The notes under the pieces: generated by a model
Database searches by the model: none
Seen by the model: only the letters and a program-made list of their open reading frames with translations
Told to the model about the DNA's origin: nothing
NCBI RefSeq assembly: GCF_052857255.1
Contig: NC_135500.1
Span: 50,680,272 to 50,744,271 of the forward strand
DNA length: 64,000 nt
Source: Amblyomma americanum
Taxonomy: Eukaryota > Arthropoda > Arachnida > Ixodida > Ixodidae
Direction: 5' to 3'
Shown: positions 46,761-58,204 of the stretch, piece after piece
How positions within the stretch are numbered: position 1 is the first letter of the stretch
Layout of the letters: every line of letters starts with the position of its first letter
Made by a program: the position numbers and the translations under genes

Positions 46761-47945
46761 ATGGCTCCCCAACTTTCAAAACCTGATCGCTCTCTCAAAA
46801 GAGGGCGGAACGAGGCAGACAACTTCTTTCAAAAAAGAAAAGTAACTTTTCCCAAATATCATGTGATCCACAGTGAACAACAAGATAAACAGGCAAGAAT
46901 AATATCCCCCTTCCTTGTGTCAAAGTGCTTGACTGAAACCCTAGGCATTGGCTATAAGCTGTCAAAAATGGCCTGCGGCGACTTATTGCTCGAACTGTGT
47001 GACAATGTCTAACATTCTAAGCTCTCCAACCTAACGTCCATAGGGGAAATCCCGGTCTCCGTGACTCCTCATCGCTCACTAAACACTGTCCGAGGCGTAA
47101 TATCGGAAAATGATTTTCTTCACATAACTGAAAAAGAAATGCTCGAAGGGCTCATCGACCAAGACGTCATAGATGTCCACCGAATCAAAATCCGGAAGGA
47201 CAACAAGGAAATAGACACAAAACACATGATCCTGACGTTCAACACCAGCACCCTGCCCGACACAATCGACGTGGGATATTTGAAAATCAATGTAAGACCG
47301 TACATACCAAACCCTCGCAGATGTTTCAACTCCCAAAGGTTCGGCCACGGCTCACAGAGCTGCCGCGGTCGTAAAACTTGTGCAAAATGTGCCTCGAACG
47401 ATCACCAGTCTGATGTATGTGACGCAGCCCTGTGCTGTGCAAACTGTGAAGGAGAACATGCTGCATACTCCAGGGCGTGTCCGTCCTGGAAAAAAGAAAA
47501 AGAGATAATCACCATAAAGACAAAAGAAAACATTTCTTTCAAAGAAGCGAGAAGGCGTTTTGCGCTAACAAACACACTCTCCCTCACAGCAAAACAAAAC
47601 TTCGCTGATGTGGTGCGCAGGGGCGTAGCACCACACAGCACTCCGGCACCTGCCAAGGCCGCTGCCACCGAGCCTATGGCAGGGCCATCCACGCCCCAGG
47701 CAGGGTCAGCGAAAGCTGCCCTGTCACTGCCAAAGCAGGGACCGCCGGTCCATGGGTCGGCATCCCGCAGGACCTCCCCCCGTCGGGAGAAACCTGAAAC
47801 TAACACAACCGCGGCTGCGCGGTCCTCCAGCACCTCTGTTGAGGTGATGGATACAACACCCACTCCGCCTCCATTACAGCGGCGGAACAGCTCTCGTGAG
47901 CGAAAAAAAGACAGGCCCCTCATAACGGGCCCACCACATAAGTAA
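46761..47945 (+). pseudogene. LINE ORF1 (nucleic-acid-binding), one internal stop
   Basis: ATG at 46761 starts MAPQLSKPDRSLKRGRNEAD. The frame is interrupted by a TAA at 47010-47012 and continues in the same frame to 47945. The C-terminal half has three zinc-knuckle-like motifs: the first, CFNSQRFGHGSQSC, has lost its second cysteine (S for C); CAKCASNDHQSDVC and CCANCEGEHAAYSRAC follow. A proline- and serine-rich tail ends before ORF2. ORF1 proteins coat element RNA. A single stop separates the N-terminal region from the knuckles. Confidence 0.88.
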
Positions 47946-47977
47946 ATCACCTTTCATTTTCTCTCAAAAACACAAGC

Positions 47978-50900
47978 ATGGCTTTTTTAATTCAATGGAA
48001 TTGCAGAGGACTTATGCGGAATTATAGTGACATAACACATATTTTAGGGTCAATGTTACCCATAGTTTTATGTCTTCAGGAGACCAATCTTGGTCCACAA
48101 CATGTACATATCCTGAAACATTATCAAACTTTTAGACGCGATCGCGAGCAGGCATATTGACTCTCAGGAGGCGTCGCAATTGTCGTCCAAAGCGGCATCC
48201 CTGCGCAAGAAATCAAGCTCAATACAAAATTTGAGGCGTGCAGTCAGCATTGTCAGCTATAAAACAGTAACAATCGGTTCTGTATACATTCCTCCACATT
48301 TTACATTAACAGTCCATGATCTAGAAGAATTGATAGATGAACTTCCAGAGCCATATCTGGTTGTTGGGGATTTTAACGCTCACTCCCCTTTTTGGGGAAG
48401 CGAGTGCTGCGACTCTAGGGGGCAAACAATCGAAGATTTTATCCTCTTAAATAACATCTGTCTTTTAAATACAGGAAAAGCAACTTATTAATGCCCAAGC
48501 TCGGCAAAAATGAGCTTTCTCGATTTAGCTTTCGCATCACCATTGCTTTTTACTGATTTTAAATGGGATGTTTTAAATGACCCTCTGGGAAGTGATCACC
48601 TACTTATTATCATCAGGCTCTCATTGTCTACTGCAGTCATCCCCACAAGACCACGGCGCTGGAAACTTCACCTCGCCGACTGGTCACTTTTTACAGCTAA
48701 TGCCACACTAGAAAAAGAATTTTTGTGAAGACCTCACCATCGACGAAATTAACGAAAGGTTTACTACATGCATAATATCGGCCGCTACACTAGCCATACC
48801 ACAAACAACAGGACTCGTACACAAAAAAACAAAGTATGGTGGACGCAAGAATGCACATTAGCAAAAAAACAACAAAATAAAGCTTGGGGCTCTCTGCGTC
48901 GGTATCCAACAGTGGAGAACTTGATTGCCTTTAAGAGGGCCAAGGCAAGAGCGCGATTCGTTCGAAGAAATGCCGAGAAATCCTCATGGCAGAAATATGT
49001 GTCCTCAATAAACAGCTCAATAACCTCAAAAAAGATGTGGGAAAAAGTTCGTAGATTCAGTAGTGACCATACCCCTTTCACACTTCCTCTGTTGACTACA
49101 CCCGGGACACAAACATCATTAGAAGAACAGGCCAACATACTAGGTGAGCATTTTGCTGAAGTTTCCAGTTCGTCCAATTACACAAACACGTTCCAGAAGC
49201 ACAAAGCAATAGCAGAAAAACAAAAAACTTCCATTTGCAGCAGGTATGCACGAGGACTACAATCAAACCATCACACTCCAGGAATTGAATAGTTTATTAT
49301 CTTCGTGTAAAAAGACAGCACCAGGCCCAGACAATGTGCATTACGCTATGCTCGTCCATCTCTCTGAGGCTGCCGTGCAGGCATTGTTGAAATTCTTTAA
49401 CAAAATATGGACCACTGGGAATATACCTGACGAGTGGAAGAAAGCAATAATGGTGCCTTTTCTGAAACCCGGAAAACAACCAACAAGTCCTAACAATTAC
49501 AGACCGATAGCCCTCACCAGCTGCATTGCTAAATCTTTCGAAAGCATAATAAACATTAGACTGACCTTCACAATTGAATCTCGTCGACTCAGATTTACAT
49601 CAATGTGGATTTAAGAAAGCATGCTCGACCGCTGATCGCCTTGTCCGCCTAGAAAACACCATACGGGAGGCGTTCATCCACAAACAGCAGTGTATCGGGG
49701 TCTTCTTCGACATGTAGAAGGCATACGATACCACGTGGAAGTTCGGCATCCTCCGCGACCTAGCAGAGCTAGGTATCCGCGGCAGGATGCTGAACTGCTT
49801 GAACGACTTCCTGACTAACCGCACATTCAGAGTCCGTCTAGGAGCAACTCTATCAATAACATTCACCCAAGAGAATGGCGTACCCCAGGGATGCATTTTA
49901 AGTACGACACTCTTTATAGTAAAAATGAATTCTTTGGCCAAAGTAATACCTAAGTCCGTAATGTATTCAGTTTATGTAGATGACATACAGATAGCATACA
50001 CTTCTTCCAACATACTGTCCTGCGAGAGACAAATACAAATCACACTGAATAAACTGGCTGCTTGGGCAGAGAAAAATGGATTCAAGTTCTCCCCTCAAAA
50101 AACAGTAGCTGTTTTGTTCTCATTACGACGAGGCCTACAGGTAGATCCCAATCTGTGCTTGAATCAAACCACACTGCCAGTCAAACAGGAACATAAATTT
50201 TTAGGCGTCACTTTTGACAAGAAACTTACATTTCTACCACACATTAACAACCCGAAAAAGAAAGCATCCCAAGCCCTCAATGTATCAAAGGTACTCTCGC
50301 GAAAACGGTGGGGGTCCGATAGAGCATGCCTATTACAAATATATCGCTCCTTGGTGCGCTCCAAGCTGGACTACGGGTGCGTGGTATATGGTTCGGCAAG
50401 AGCATCCTGCTTGAAACGACTGGACCCTGTTCATAATCTCGGCCTGCGCCTATCAACTGGAGCATATAGAACATCCCCGGTAAATAGTCTTTATGTTGAA
50501 GCTAATGAGCCCACACTAGAGGATAGAAGAGTCACACTTACATGTACGTACATCATAAAAACCCGTTCTCTTCCTAACATCTCTGCTATCCCATTGTTAC
50601 CAAGTGCCCATCTAGGAGATTATTCAATAATAAACCACATTTTATCAGGCCACTAATAATGCGCTTTGAAGATAAATGTGAAGACTTAGCAGTGCTGGAC
50701 GCCCTACCTAATATTGCACAATGACATGAATATCTACCACCATGGTACAGCCTTCCTTCGGTGTGTGACTTCACACTGACACACGTAAACAAAGAGAAAA
50801 TACCACACGAGCACATACTACAAGAGTTCTTTGCACTACAAGAAAAATATAACACTGAATTTTACACTGATGGCTCAAAAACAGAAAGTCATGTCGGAAG

Positions 50901-51582
50901 TGCAGTAATTCAAGGAACAAATGAAAAAATGATACGATTGCCACAGTATATATCGGTATTTACTGCGGAGTGTTATGCCATCTTTGTAGCTGTAGAACAA
51001 ATAGTAAAACAAAACATAAAAAATAGCATCATTTACACCGATTCACTCAGTATGCTAAAAGCGCTGCATTCTACAAACGCTGCTGAACCCATAATAGGAA
51101 AAATCATACATAACATAGTTAAAATTACAAAGCAAAAACATAACATTATATTCTGCTGGGTCCCTAGTCATGTTGGAATTTTAGGTAATGAGAGAGCAGA
51201 TGCTTGCGCAGCACAAGCTAGAATTGGCCATATAAAACAAGTTAACATACCACAGAGGGATTTTTCTAAATTACTGCACAGTAAACTCAGGAATAAATGG
51301 CAGATTGCATGGGACAAACAAACAAACAACAAACTACATTCTATAAAACCTGTTTTGGGAGAATGGAGATCATGTACACATCAGGAGCGTTTCATAGAAG
51401 TTATTTTGTGTCGACTACGCATTGGACACACACACCTTACTCACAACTTCTTACTGGCAAAAAAAGACAAACCTCTGTGCGAAATGTGTGGCGATGAACT
51501 CACGGTAAACCACATTTTAATTGTATGCAAAAAACTGGAACAACTGAGGAAAAAATATTTCACAACATTGTACAATGAATAA
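47978..51582 (+). pseudogene. LINE ORF2: endonuclease, reverse transcriptase, RNase H
   Basis: Begins MAFLIQWNCRGLMRN, the APE-endonuclease start, and continues over several frameshifts and stops (for example at 48158, 48489 and 48726). LVVGDFNAHSPFWGS and PLGSDHLLI are endonuclease motifs. RT shows TAPGPDNVHYAML, NNYRPIALTSC, GVPQGCILSTTLF and VYVDDIQIAY, where YADD has become YVDD. RNase H (50761-51582) has FYTDGSKTESHVGSAV, ECYAI, IYTDSLSML and WVPSHVGILGNERAD, and the frame ends with a CCHC-like CEMCGDELTVNHILIVC. The copy is inactive. Confidence 0.9.
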
Positions 51583-51879
51583 ATCCCACTACACCCCAAG
51601 TTACTTTTAGGAGATCAAGCACTGGTTGATTTTTCAAGTATTTTTAAATTTCTCAGAGAAGCCAATGTTTTATACAAACTGTAGATATAAAAAGCGTAAC
51701 CTTTAACAAAAGCTCTAACCGTGTGTTTGGCGCATCATAGCCTCAGTTGCTTTTGCGCCATTAAAATCAATATAACTAACTAACTAACGAACCTGTTCTT
51801 GGTGCGTGCAGTTGCACCGTGTTTGTGTTGACACAACTGTAGTTATGTTTGCACCGTTCATACTTTATCCTTGTCTTGA

Positions 51880-52560
51880 CTGGTTTGTTGAAACTTCATT
51901 CCCTTTACCTCTCTATGGAGTTCATGGTGAACAAGGGAGGGGAAAGCATGAGGGTGCTCGGAAAAGTTTCAACAAGAAAACTTGGCTTCATATGGGCATA
52001 GCGTTCATCATTGGCAGGGTTCAAATAGGGTCTTCATTCCAAGGTGGACGGCCCAGTGAGGGTCAGCAGGGCGAGAAGTGGGATGGGGTGCCTGAATCTT
52101 GCCCAGGCATGATGGCAGCTAAAAAGGATAAACCGGTTGAGCCGCAAAACTGTGAAAGGAAGTAGGCCAGCACAGTCCAAAAGAATCGGGGGGGGGTAGC
52201 AGGCTTGAAAGGCTGTGTGTCCAGCAACGATAGGTGGCATGGTATGACTGGCTGGGCTGACCTGGATAGACAAGAACACAATTCGAAAGGAGGGGGGAGG
52301 AGCGCAAAAGGAAAGGGTTCCTAAGGAATGGTAGCAGATGGGGCAGAGCTTAAGGCAAAAGTAGATAGGAATAAATGAGAACTAAAGAAAGGGATAGGGG
52401 AAGGAGGAGAACAGGAAGTGTAGGCATGAGAGTAGGGTGAAAGAACCGATAAAGAGGTGTATAAAGAGGTGATGTGCGGTGCAGAGAAAAAAGGGCGTGT
52501 AATAATTTTTTTTCCCTATGACCCAATTCAAAACCTTTTTAAAAAATGACTTCTGTGCAG
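51880..52560 (-). repeat. Penelope A pLTR, 3' copy
   Basis: Read on minus, this shares a series of blocks with 57590-58200 and with plus-strand 62022-62750: a purine-rich stretch, a tagaca/acacaattc block, catgatggcagct-like and aatgatgaa-like motifs. Repeated terminal regions of this kind are the pLTRs of Penelope-like elements. A diverged hammerhead-like core lies at about 51967-51991. Confidence 0.7.
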
Positions 52561-52579
52561 GAATGTACCCGAGAGATTC

Positions 52580-53633
52580 TCATTTTCCTTTGGAGTCGTT
52601 GATCCCTGCTGGTTGTAAGGTTTTAAATTTGTAGATTTGGAATGATTCTGTGTATTTTCTATTCCTTGCAGATTTGAAGCCTGATTGCTGAATGAATAAT
52701 TTTATTTTATCGAACTTCTGGCCACTTTGATTAAAATGTTCTGATACTGACTTTTGCTCACTGCTTGTCCATTTCTCTGATATATTATTTGTCACTGGAG
52801 GTGTATTGAAGCATGTAGATAACGTTGGGTGACATGCAGTTAAAGCTAGTCTTTATGTGGAAGGTAAAATCTCTCGCCATGCTTCTAGCAGTAGTGTCGC
52901 TTTGTAAATGCTTGCTTGTCTTGCAGTTACGTATACAGCATGAGGTTACTGTCATCGGGGATTTCTTATCGAGCCTAGCTTGTACTAGGATATCTCTCAG
53001 GTTTCTGTGGTGTATGTATGTCATGGTGCATCAGAAAATGTTTTATAGGGATGGTTGTTGCTAGTTAAAATAGGGCGGCATTTCTAACGAATTTTGTTCA
53101 TGCTAGGAATTGCGTTTGAGTGTTTCGATTCAAGTGCAGGAAGCCGCACAATTTTAGAGTTTTGTTGTCTTTTAAGTATGTTGCCTTGTTTTAGACTGGT
53201 TGCTCATTGCATATCATTATTAAGGAACTTCTAGGGATGGTTCATATCAGTTAGAGTGTTTTTTAGTGAGTGGAGGTGTTTAAAATAGTCATCACTGTCA
53301 GTACATATTCTTCTAAGGTGCATTAGCTGCAAATATGCCTTGCTTAGTGTCTTGGGTGATGGCTAGTGAAATGTAAGTATTGCTCTCGGCCTGTATAGGC
53401 TTCCTGTAGAGTATGGTTTTAAGCTGGCTATTTTCTAAATGAACGATAGTGTCGAGAAGATTGACTTGCATCCTCGAGTAGTTGAAGGTAACTTTAATGC
53501 TGGAGTGGAATGAATTTAGGCGCAAGATCAAAGCTTTCGCCGTGCTCCCATATCATAATTGTTTTTTTAACGCAAGTATATGCGAGGTTTTTCTAAACAT
53601 TAATTGAGAAGTTTAGTCTCCAGTAAACCCATA
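52580..53633 (-). pseudogene. Penelope A C-terminal part with GIY-YIG region
   Basis: Minus-strand pieces: frame 53531-53313 (VNLLDTIVHLENSQLKTILY, YRKP), frame 53024-52785 (NLRDILVQARLDKKSP, then the GIY-YIG-type start SPNVIYMLQYTSSDK) and frame 52795-52580 (SEHFNQSGQKFDKIKLFI, RKYTESFQIYKFKTLQP). Penelope-like elements have an RT followed by a GIY-YIG endonuclease. The pieces are in order but frameshifted. Confidence 0.82.
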
Positions 53634-53797
53634 TGTAAAACAAGCCTTCGGCTCGTGAACCTTCAGCGGCTGGTGCTTAAGGAAGAAGACAGCGACAGGT
53701 GCAGAACGCTCAGACTCTTGTGCTGCTGCTGGTCTGGATCTGGACTGTACCACTAGCTGTTCGTGGCGCAGCGCCTTGTAAGACGTTCCTTATTACA

Positions 53798-56450
53798 AAT
53801 GGTGGAGGTGCCAATGATCCCCTCAACCTGGAGCTTCGCAGCCGAACATTGTCTACCGCCTCTGCGATGCCTGAGACCGTCGCCCATGAGCGCATGATGG
53901 ACAACCTACTCTGAGGGCTCAAATGGCACATATGCCTTTGCTAGCTGGACGACGTGTTTCCCCAGATTTTTCGTCTCACCTCCAGTGCCTTGAGACTGTT
54001 CTTCTATGCCTGTCCGACGCTGGCCTCTAACTCAATTTAAAAAAGCGCTGCATCGGAGCTTGGCAGCTCACCATTTTCGGACATGTCGTGTGAAAAGATA
54101 GCGTTGTCCCGGACCTGGCAAAGTTGCGAGCTGCGGCAGAATTTCCAAAGCCCACTTCCATAAAAGAATTCTGCAGCTTAGTCAGCCTCTGCTTCTACTT
54201 CTGCTGATTCGTCCGCAATTTCGCCACTATCATAATCTCCCTCACCAAACTCTTTCCCAGCCACAACTTTTCGGCCTGGTCACTAGCCTGTGATGAAGCC
54301 TTCACGACACTACGTCGCCTTTTGACGACTCCGCCAATTTTGCGTCATTTCGACCTTTGTTCTCCCACGGAAATCCACACCAATTCCAGCGGCTTCGGCC
54401 TTAGTGCAGTACTTGCTAAGTACAAACCTGGTTTTGACAAATACGTCTCTTACGCCATTCGGACACTAACAAAAACTGAAGCCAACTATTCTGTCACCAA
54501 GAAGTGCTTAGCCATCCTTTTGGCGACCCTCAATAATGCCCTGTGGGCCATGAGGGTATCAGAAATAAATAAATAAATCAGATTTTGCCCCAACATTTAC
54601 GGCCGCCCTTTTGACATTGTCACTAATCACGGCGCCCTCTGCTGGCTGTCTTCTTTGAAAGATCCCCCCAGTCAACTGGCACGTTGGGCTCTGCGACTCC
54701 AAGAGTACAACATTCACGTTGTCTATGGTGTGAGCTTTAAACATGCAGATGCTACTGCCCTGTCATGTTCCCCTGTGCCTTCTGAGGAACTGCCTTGTAT
54801 ATCTGCCCTGCATTCTTTGTCGTTTGAGCCCACTGATATGGCTTCCAAGCAACGCAGAGACCCATGGATTGTTTACCTCTTGGATTTCTTGTCTGACCAA
54901 TCATCATGACCTCCTTCCTAGGCTCTCCGTCCCCAGTCCCACCATTTCTCCATCAGAGACGAGCTTCTTTACCATCGGAACTTCCTCCCAGATGGTCGCA
55001 AGTGGCTGCTTGTCACTCTGACCCATCTGCGCTCCGTCATTCGCTCCTACTACCACGATGATCCCCAGTGTGCCCATGCCAGTTGATTGAAGACCTTTCA
55101 CACGTCTACGAAATCAGTACTACTGGCGTGGGATGTACCGTTATGTTCGCCAGTTCGTCCAGTCCTGCACCGAATGCAGGCCCAAAAAGCTCATCTCGCT
55201 GCTCCTATGCAGACACTGCCTTGCCCAGTGCAGCCCTTCGAGCGTGTTAGCATTAACCTATACGGCCCTCCTCCCAGCACATCAACCGGCAATTGCTATC
55301 TCATCGTTGCCATTGATCATCATACACGCTACGCCGAAATGTCACAGTTATCATTTGCTACAGCACACGACATTGCTTCCTTCATCCTCCATCGCATCAT
55401 TCTTAGCCATGGTGCTTCCAATGAGTTGTTAAGTGCTAGAGGTCCCGCTTTCCTCTCTGAAGTTGTATAGGCTGTCATTCAAGAATGCAGCATTGTTCCC
55501 CGCGCCACCTCCGCCTACCATCCGCAGACCAGTGGCATGGTTGAGCATTTTAACCGCACCTTCGGACCCGCTGCTGTGGCTCAGTGGTTAGGTTGCTCGA
55601 CTACTAAGCCGGAGTACCCGAGTTCAAACCCGACCACGGCGGCCGCGTTTCGATAGAGGCGAAATGCAAAGGAATTGCAAATGTGTGCTTGCTGTGCGAT
55701 GCAATGCATGTTAAAGATCCCCTGGTGGTCAAAATTATTTCGGAGCCCTGCACTACAGCACCTCTTTCTTCCTTTCTTCTCTCCGTCCCTCCTTTATCCC
55801 TTTCCTTAGGCACAGTTAAGGTGTCCACTGAGATGTGAGACAGATACTGCTTCCTTTTCTTCCCCCAACAACCAATTTTCAATTTCAATTTTTTCAATCG
55901 CACCCTTGGCTACATGCTGGCCATGTATGTTGCTTCCGATCACTGCTACTGGCACCGCGTTCTACCTTTTGCCACCTATGCTTATAACTCCGTTGCTCAA
56001 GACACCACTGGATTCTCTCCATGCTTTCCCTTGTACGGCCGTGAGCCTTCTTGTACAATGGGCACCATTCTACCATACTTCCCCCGATGCTTCCGAATTA
56101 ACGACTCTTTCCCAAGCCGCAACTTATGCCGATGAATGCTGAAAGCTTGCCGGATCCTTCTTTCTCACGCCCAGCAGCAGCAGAAAAGCACTTGTGATCA
56201 CTCTGCACTTCATCCCGCTTACCTTCCGGACTCTTTGGTTTGGCTATGGGCACCCTCCGCAAGTCCCGGCCTTTTGTCCAAACTCATTAGCAAGTACCAG
56301 GGCCCCTACCGCATTCTTAAGCAGACATTCCCTGTCAATTACCTCATCGAACCTCTCACGCTGTCCACTGATCACCGTCGCCGAGGTTGTGAAATTGTTC
56401 GCACGGCTTGCTTCAAACCATACTACGATCCCGCCGTCGTCACAATGCCC
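53798..56450 (+). pseudogene. Gypsy C pol remnant
   Basis: Starts inside RT at a LDD box (about 53941). RNase H follows ([34 protein letters not shown]), is interrupted near 54530-54578 by a short insert ending in aaat repeats, and resumes at NIYGRPFDIVTNHGALCW. Integrase keeps YHPQTSGMVEHFNRT, but the first catalytic D is N (INLYGPPP) and the second is A (LLSARGPAF), so it is dead. GPYRILKQTFPVNYLIEPL and IVRTACFKPYYDP form the C-terminal module. Confidence 0.85.
55566..55888 (+). mobile_element. Ruka-type SINE inside gypsy C integrase
   Basis: The head ctgctgtggctcagtgg, B box gagttcaaacccga, ggtggtcaaaattatttcgg and gagacagatactg match the SINE at 22169. The flanks ttaaccgcacctt and tcaatcgcaccctt are a diverged target duplication that repeats the integrase codons N-R-T. 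Confidence 0.85.
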
Positions 56451-56671
56451 TAGACCGCCGGGATGGCGCCTTTTCGCCCGGGGGAAGTTGTAAGACAGGC
56501 CTTCAGCTTCTGAACCTTCAGCGGCTGGTACTTGATGAAGAAGACAACAAGTGCTGAACGCTTCGACCCTCGTGCGTGCTCTGGACTGACCGCTGCTGCT
56601 GGTCTGGATTTGGACTGTACCGGTAGTTGTTCACGATGCAGTGCATTGTAAGGCGTTCCTTATTACACATG

Positions 56672-57500
56672 AAAATGTTTGCATAGGTCGGTGCGAACAT
56701 AGTGCCCATAGTTGTTCCAAATGCTTGAAGGTAATAAGAAGAAACAAACTCTAAATACTTGAGCATTAGTGCCAGCTCAAGTAGTGAAAGATACACTTCA
56801 CTGCGTTGAGTGCGTTGATCCCTTCATGTATGGGAACATTTGTGGTCAAAGTGGCGACATCAGCTTTAACCAGTGTGCTATCCTCTGGGACAATGGCTGC
56901 GTCATTAAGTTATTTTATTATTCACAGAAAATGCGGTGCGTCCTTGACAAAGGAAGGAAAGGGGGTTTGAATGTCTGTGAGAATGTCTCAAAGAGATTGG
57001 CAAGTCCTCTATAAGTGTATTATTATTGGAACAATAGGCCTGCTTGGGATATATGCTGTAAATAAGTCTTCTGCAGAAGCGTTTGGGAGTTCAAGAAAGA
57101 AAAAAAAGGGACCTGCTTGTTTGTTTGCCAGAGTTAAGAAGTTGTAGTCTGACTGTTCCCTAGATAATAAGTCTGCCAGTTTGCTCAAAATTACTTTGCG
57201 GAACCCGGAAGTGGGATCAGAATCTATTTTCTTGTAATGGCAAGGGCTGTTAAGTTGTCATCTGGCTTTTTTTCTGTTTTTGTCTGGCAGGCTGATTATG
57301 TTGCCATCTTTGTCTGCTGTCTTAATGACTATAGTGGTTTTAGAAGCTAACCGGTTTAGAGTTGCCTGTCCTGTCGAGGAAGCTTTCTTTGCTTTCGAGC
57401 TTGCTTTGTTTCTTCTATAATTTCTTTGGAGGCAGATTTCATATATAAGTCTAGTTTGGGACTCTTTCCTGCATCTGATGTCCATATGCTGTGGGCTCTG
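56672..57500 (-). pseudogene. Penelope A N-terminal part and RT
   Basis: Minus-strand frame 57485-57258 has ATLNRLASKTTIVIKTADKD, the conserved start of Penelope RTs (IKPADKGG). Frame 56796-56680 has YYLQAFGTTMGTMFAPTYAN, which matches the RT block GTxMGTPFAPxYAN. The sequence between is decayed. Confidence 0.78.
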
Positions 57501-57589
57501 AAAGCGATAGCATTCATCCTGGCCAACTAACTAGATGCCACAACTAACTCTGCCAACTGACAAGATACCACAAAACAGTGAACAAGGGT

Positions 57590-58200
57590 TAAGGGGGAGC
57601 ACTAGTTTGCTTAGCTCTTGCTTTGACATGAGGACTTGTCTTCATCTGGGCAAAGTGCTCATCATTTTCAGGGGTTAAATAGATCCTTTGCTCAGGGGAG
57701 GAAGTTCTGGTGGGGGAGGGGCTGTAGTGTGGGAAGGGTGGTGTGACATGGAGCTTGAAGTTTAAATTTGAGAGTCCAGGCAGGATGGCTGCCAAGGAAG
57801 ATTGGGTTGGCTTTTGAAGCTGCGATAAATAAATGGGCCAGCTCAGTCGAAAGGAATCCTGGGGGTGGGAAGAGTGGAGAGATAGAGAACAAGGGGAGCT
57901 GTGTCAGGTGTCCTGCTATGATTGGTTGGGCTCACCTGGATAAACTAGGACACAGTTGAGTAGTAATGGCAAAGAAATACCGGGAAGTGACAAAAAAAAG
58001 GTGCAGACAAAGGGCGAGCCAAAGGAGGAGGGAGCGAGTGCGAAAGCAAAGGGTTCCTCAGATATGGTAGCTGGTGGTGCAGAGCATAAGGTAAAAGTAA
58101 AACAGGTCGAACGATAATAAAAGAGGAGGAAGAAGCGGGAGGTGAAGAAGGGTCGGCAGGGGAGTATAAAGATATAATTTATCGACAGCCTCCAACATGT
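57590..58200 (-). repeat. Penelope A pLTR, 5' copy
   Basis: Same blocks and same orientation as 51880-52560, so Penelope A is bounded by direct repeats. A hammerhead-like core (AGATGAAGACAAG ... GTCAAAGC on minus) lies at 57620-57650. Confidence 0.7.
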
Positions 58201-58204
58201 TGCC

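Larger units (their letters stand above)
46170..51788 (+). mobile_element. Full-length I-clade LINE, mutated
   Basis: Flanked by the exact 13-bp duplication gaacctgttcttg (46157-46169 and 51789-51801). It has a 5' UTR of about 590 bp, ORF1, ORF2 (endonuclease, RT, RNase H) and a 3' end in taac repeats, as expected for the I clade. The 5' end ccccgcagggggg is complete by the duplication criterion. Confidence 0.95.
53634..56667 (+). mobile_element. Gypsy C: degenerate Ty3/gypsy inserted in Penelope A
   Basis: LTRs of 164 bp (53634-53797) and 179 bp (56489-56667) start tgtaa and end cttattaca. Flanks cata (53630-53633) and catg (56668-56671) are the 4-bp duplication with one change. Removing the element joins the Penelope RT codons IFM and GLLE in frame. 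Purine tract cgcccgggggaag is at 56476-56488. Gag, protease and most of RT are deleted. A SINE interrupts the integrase. Confidence 0.9.
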
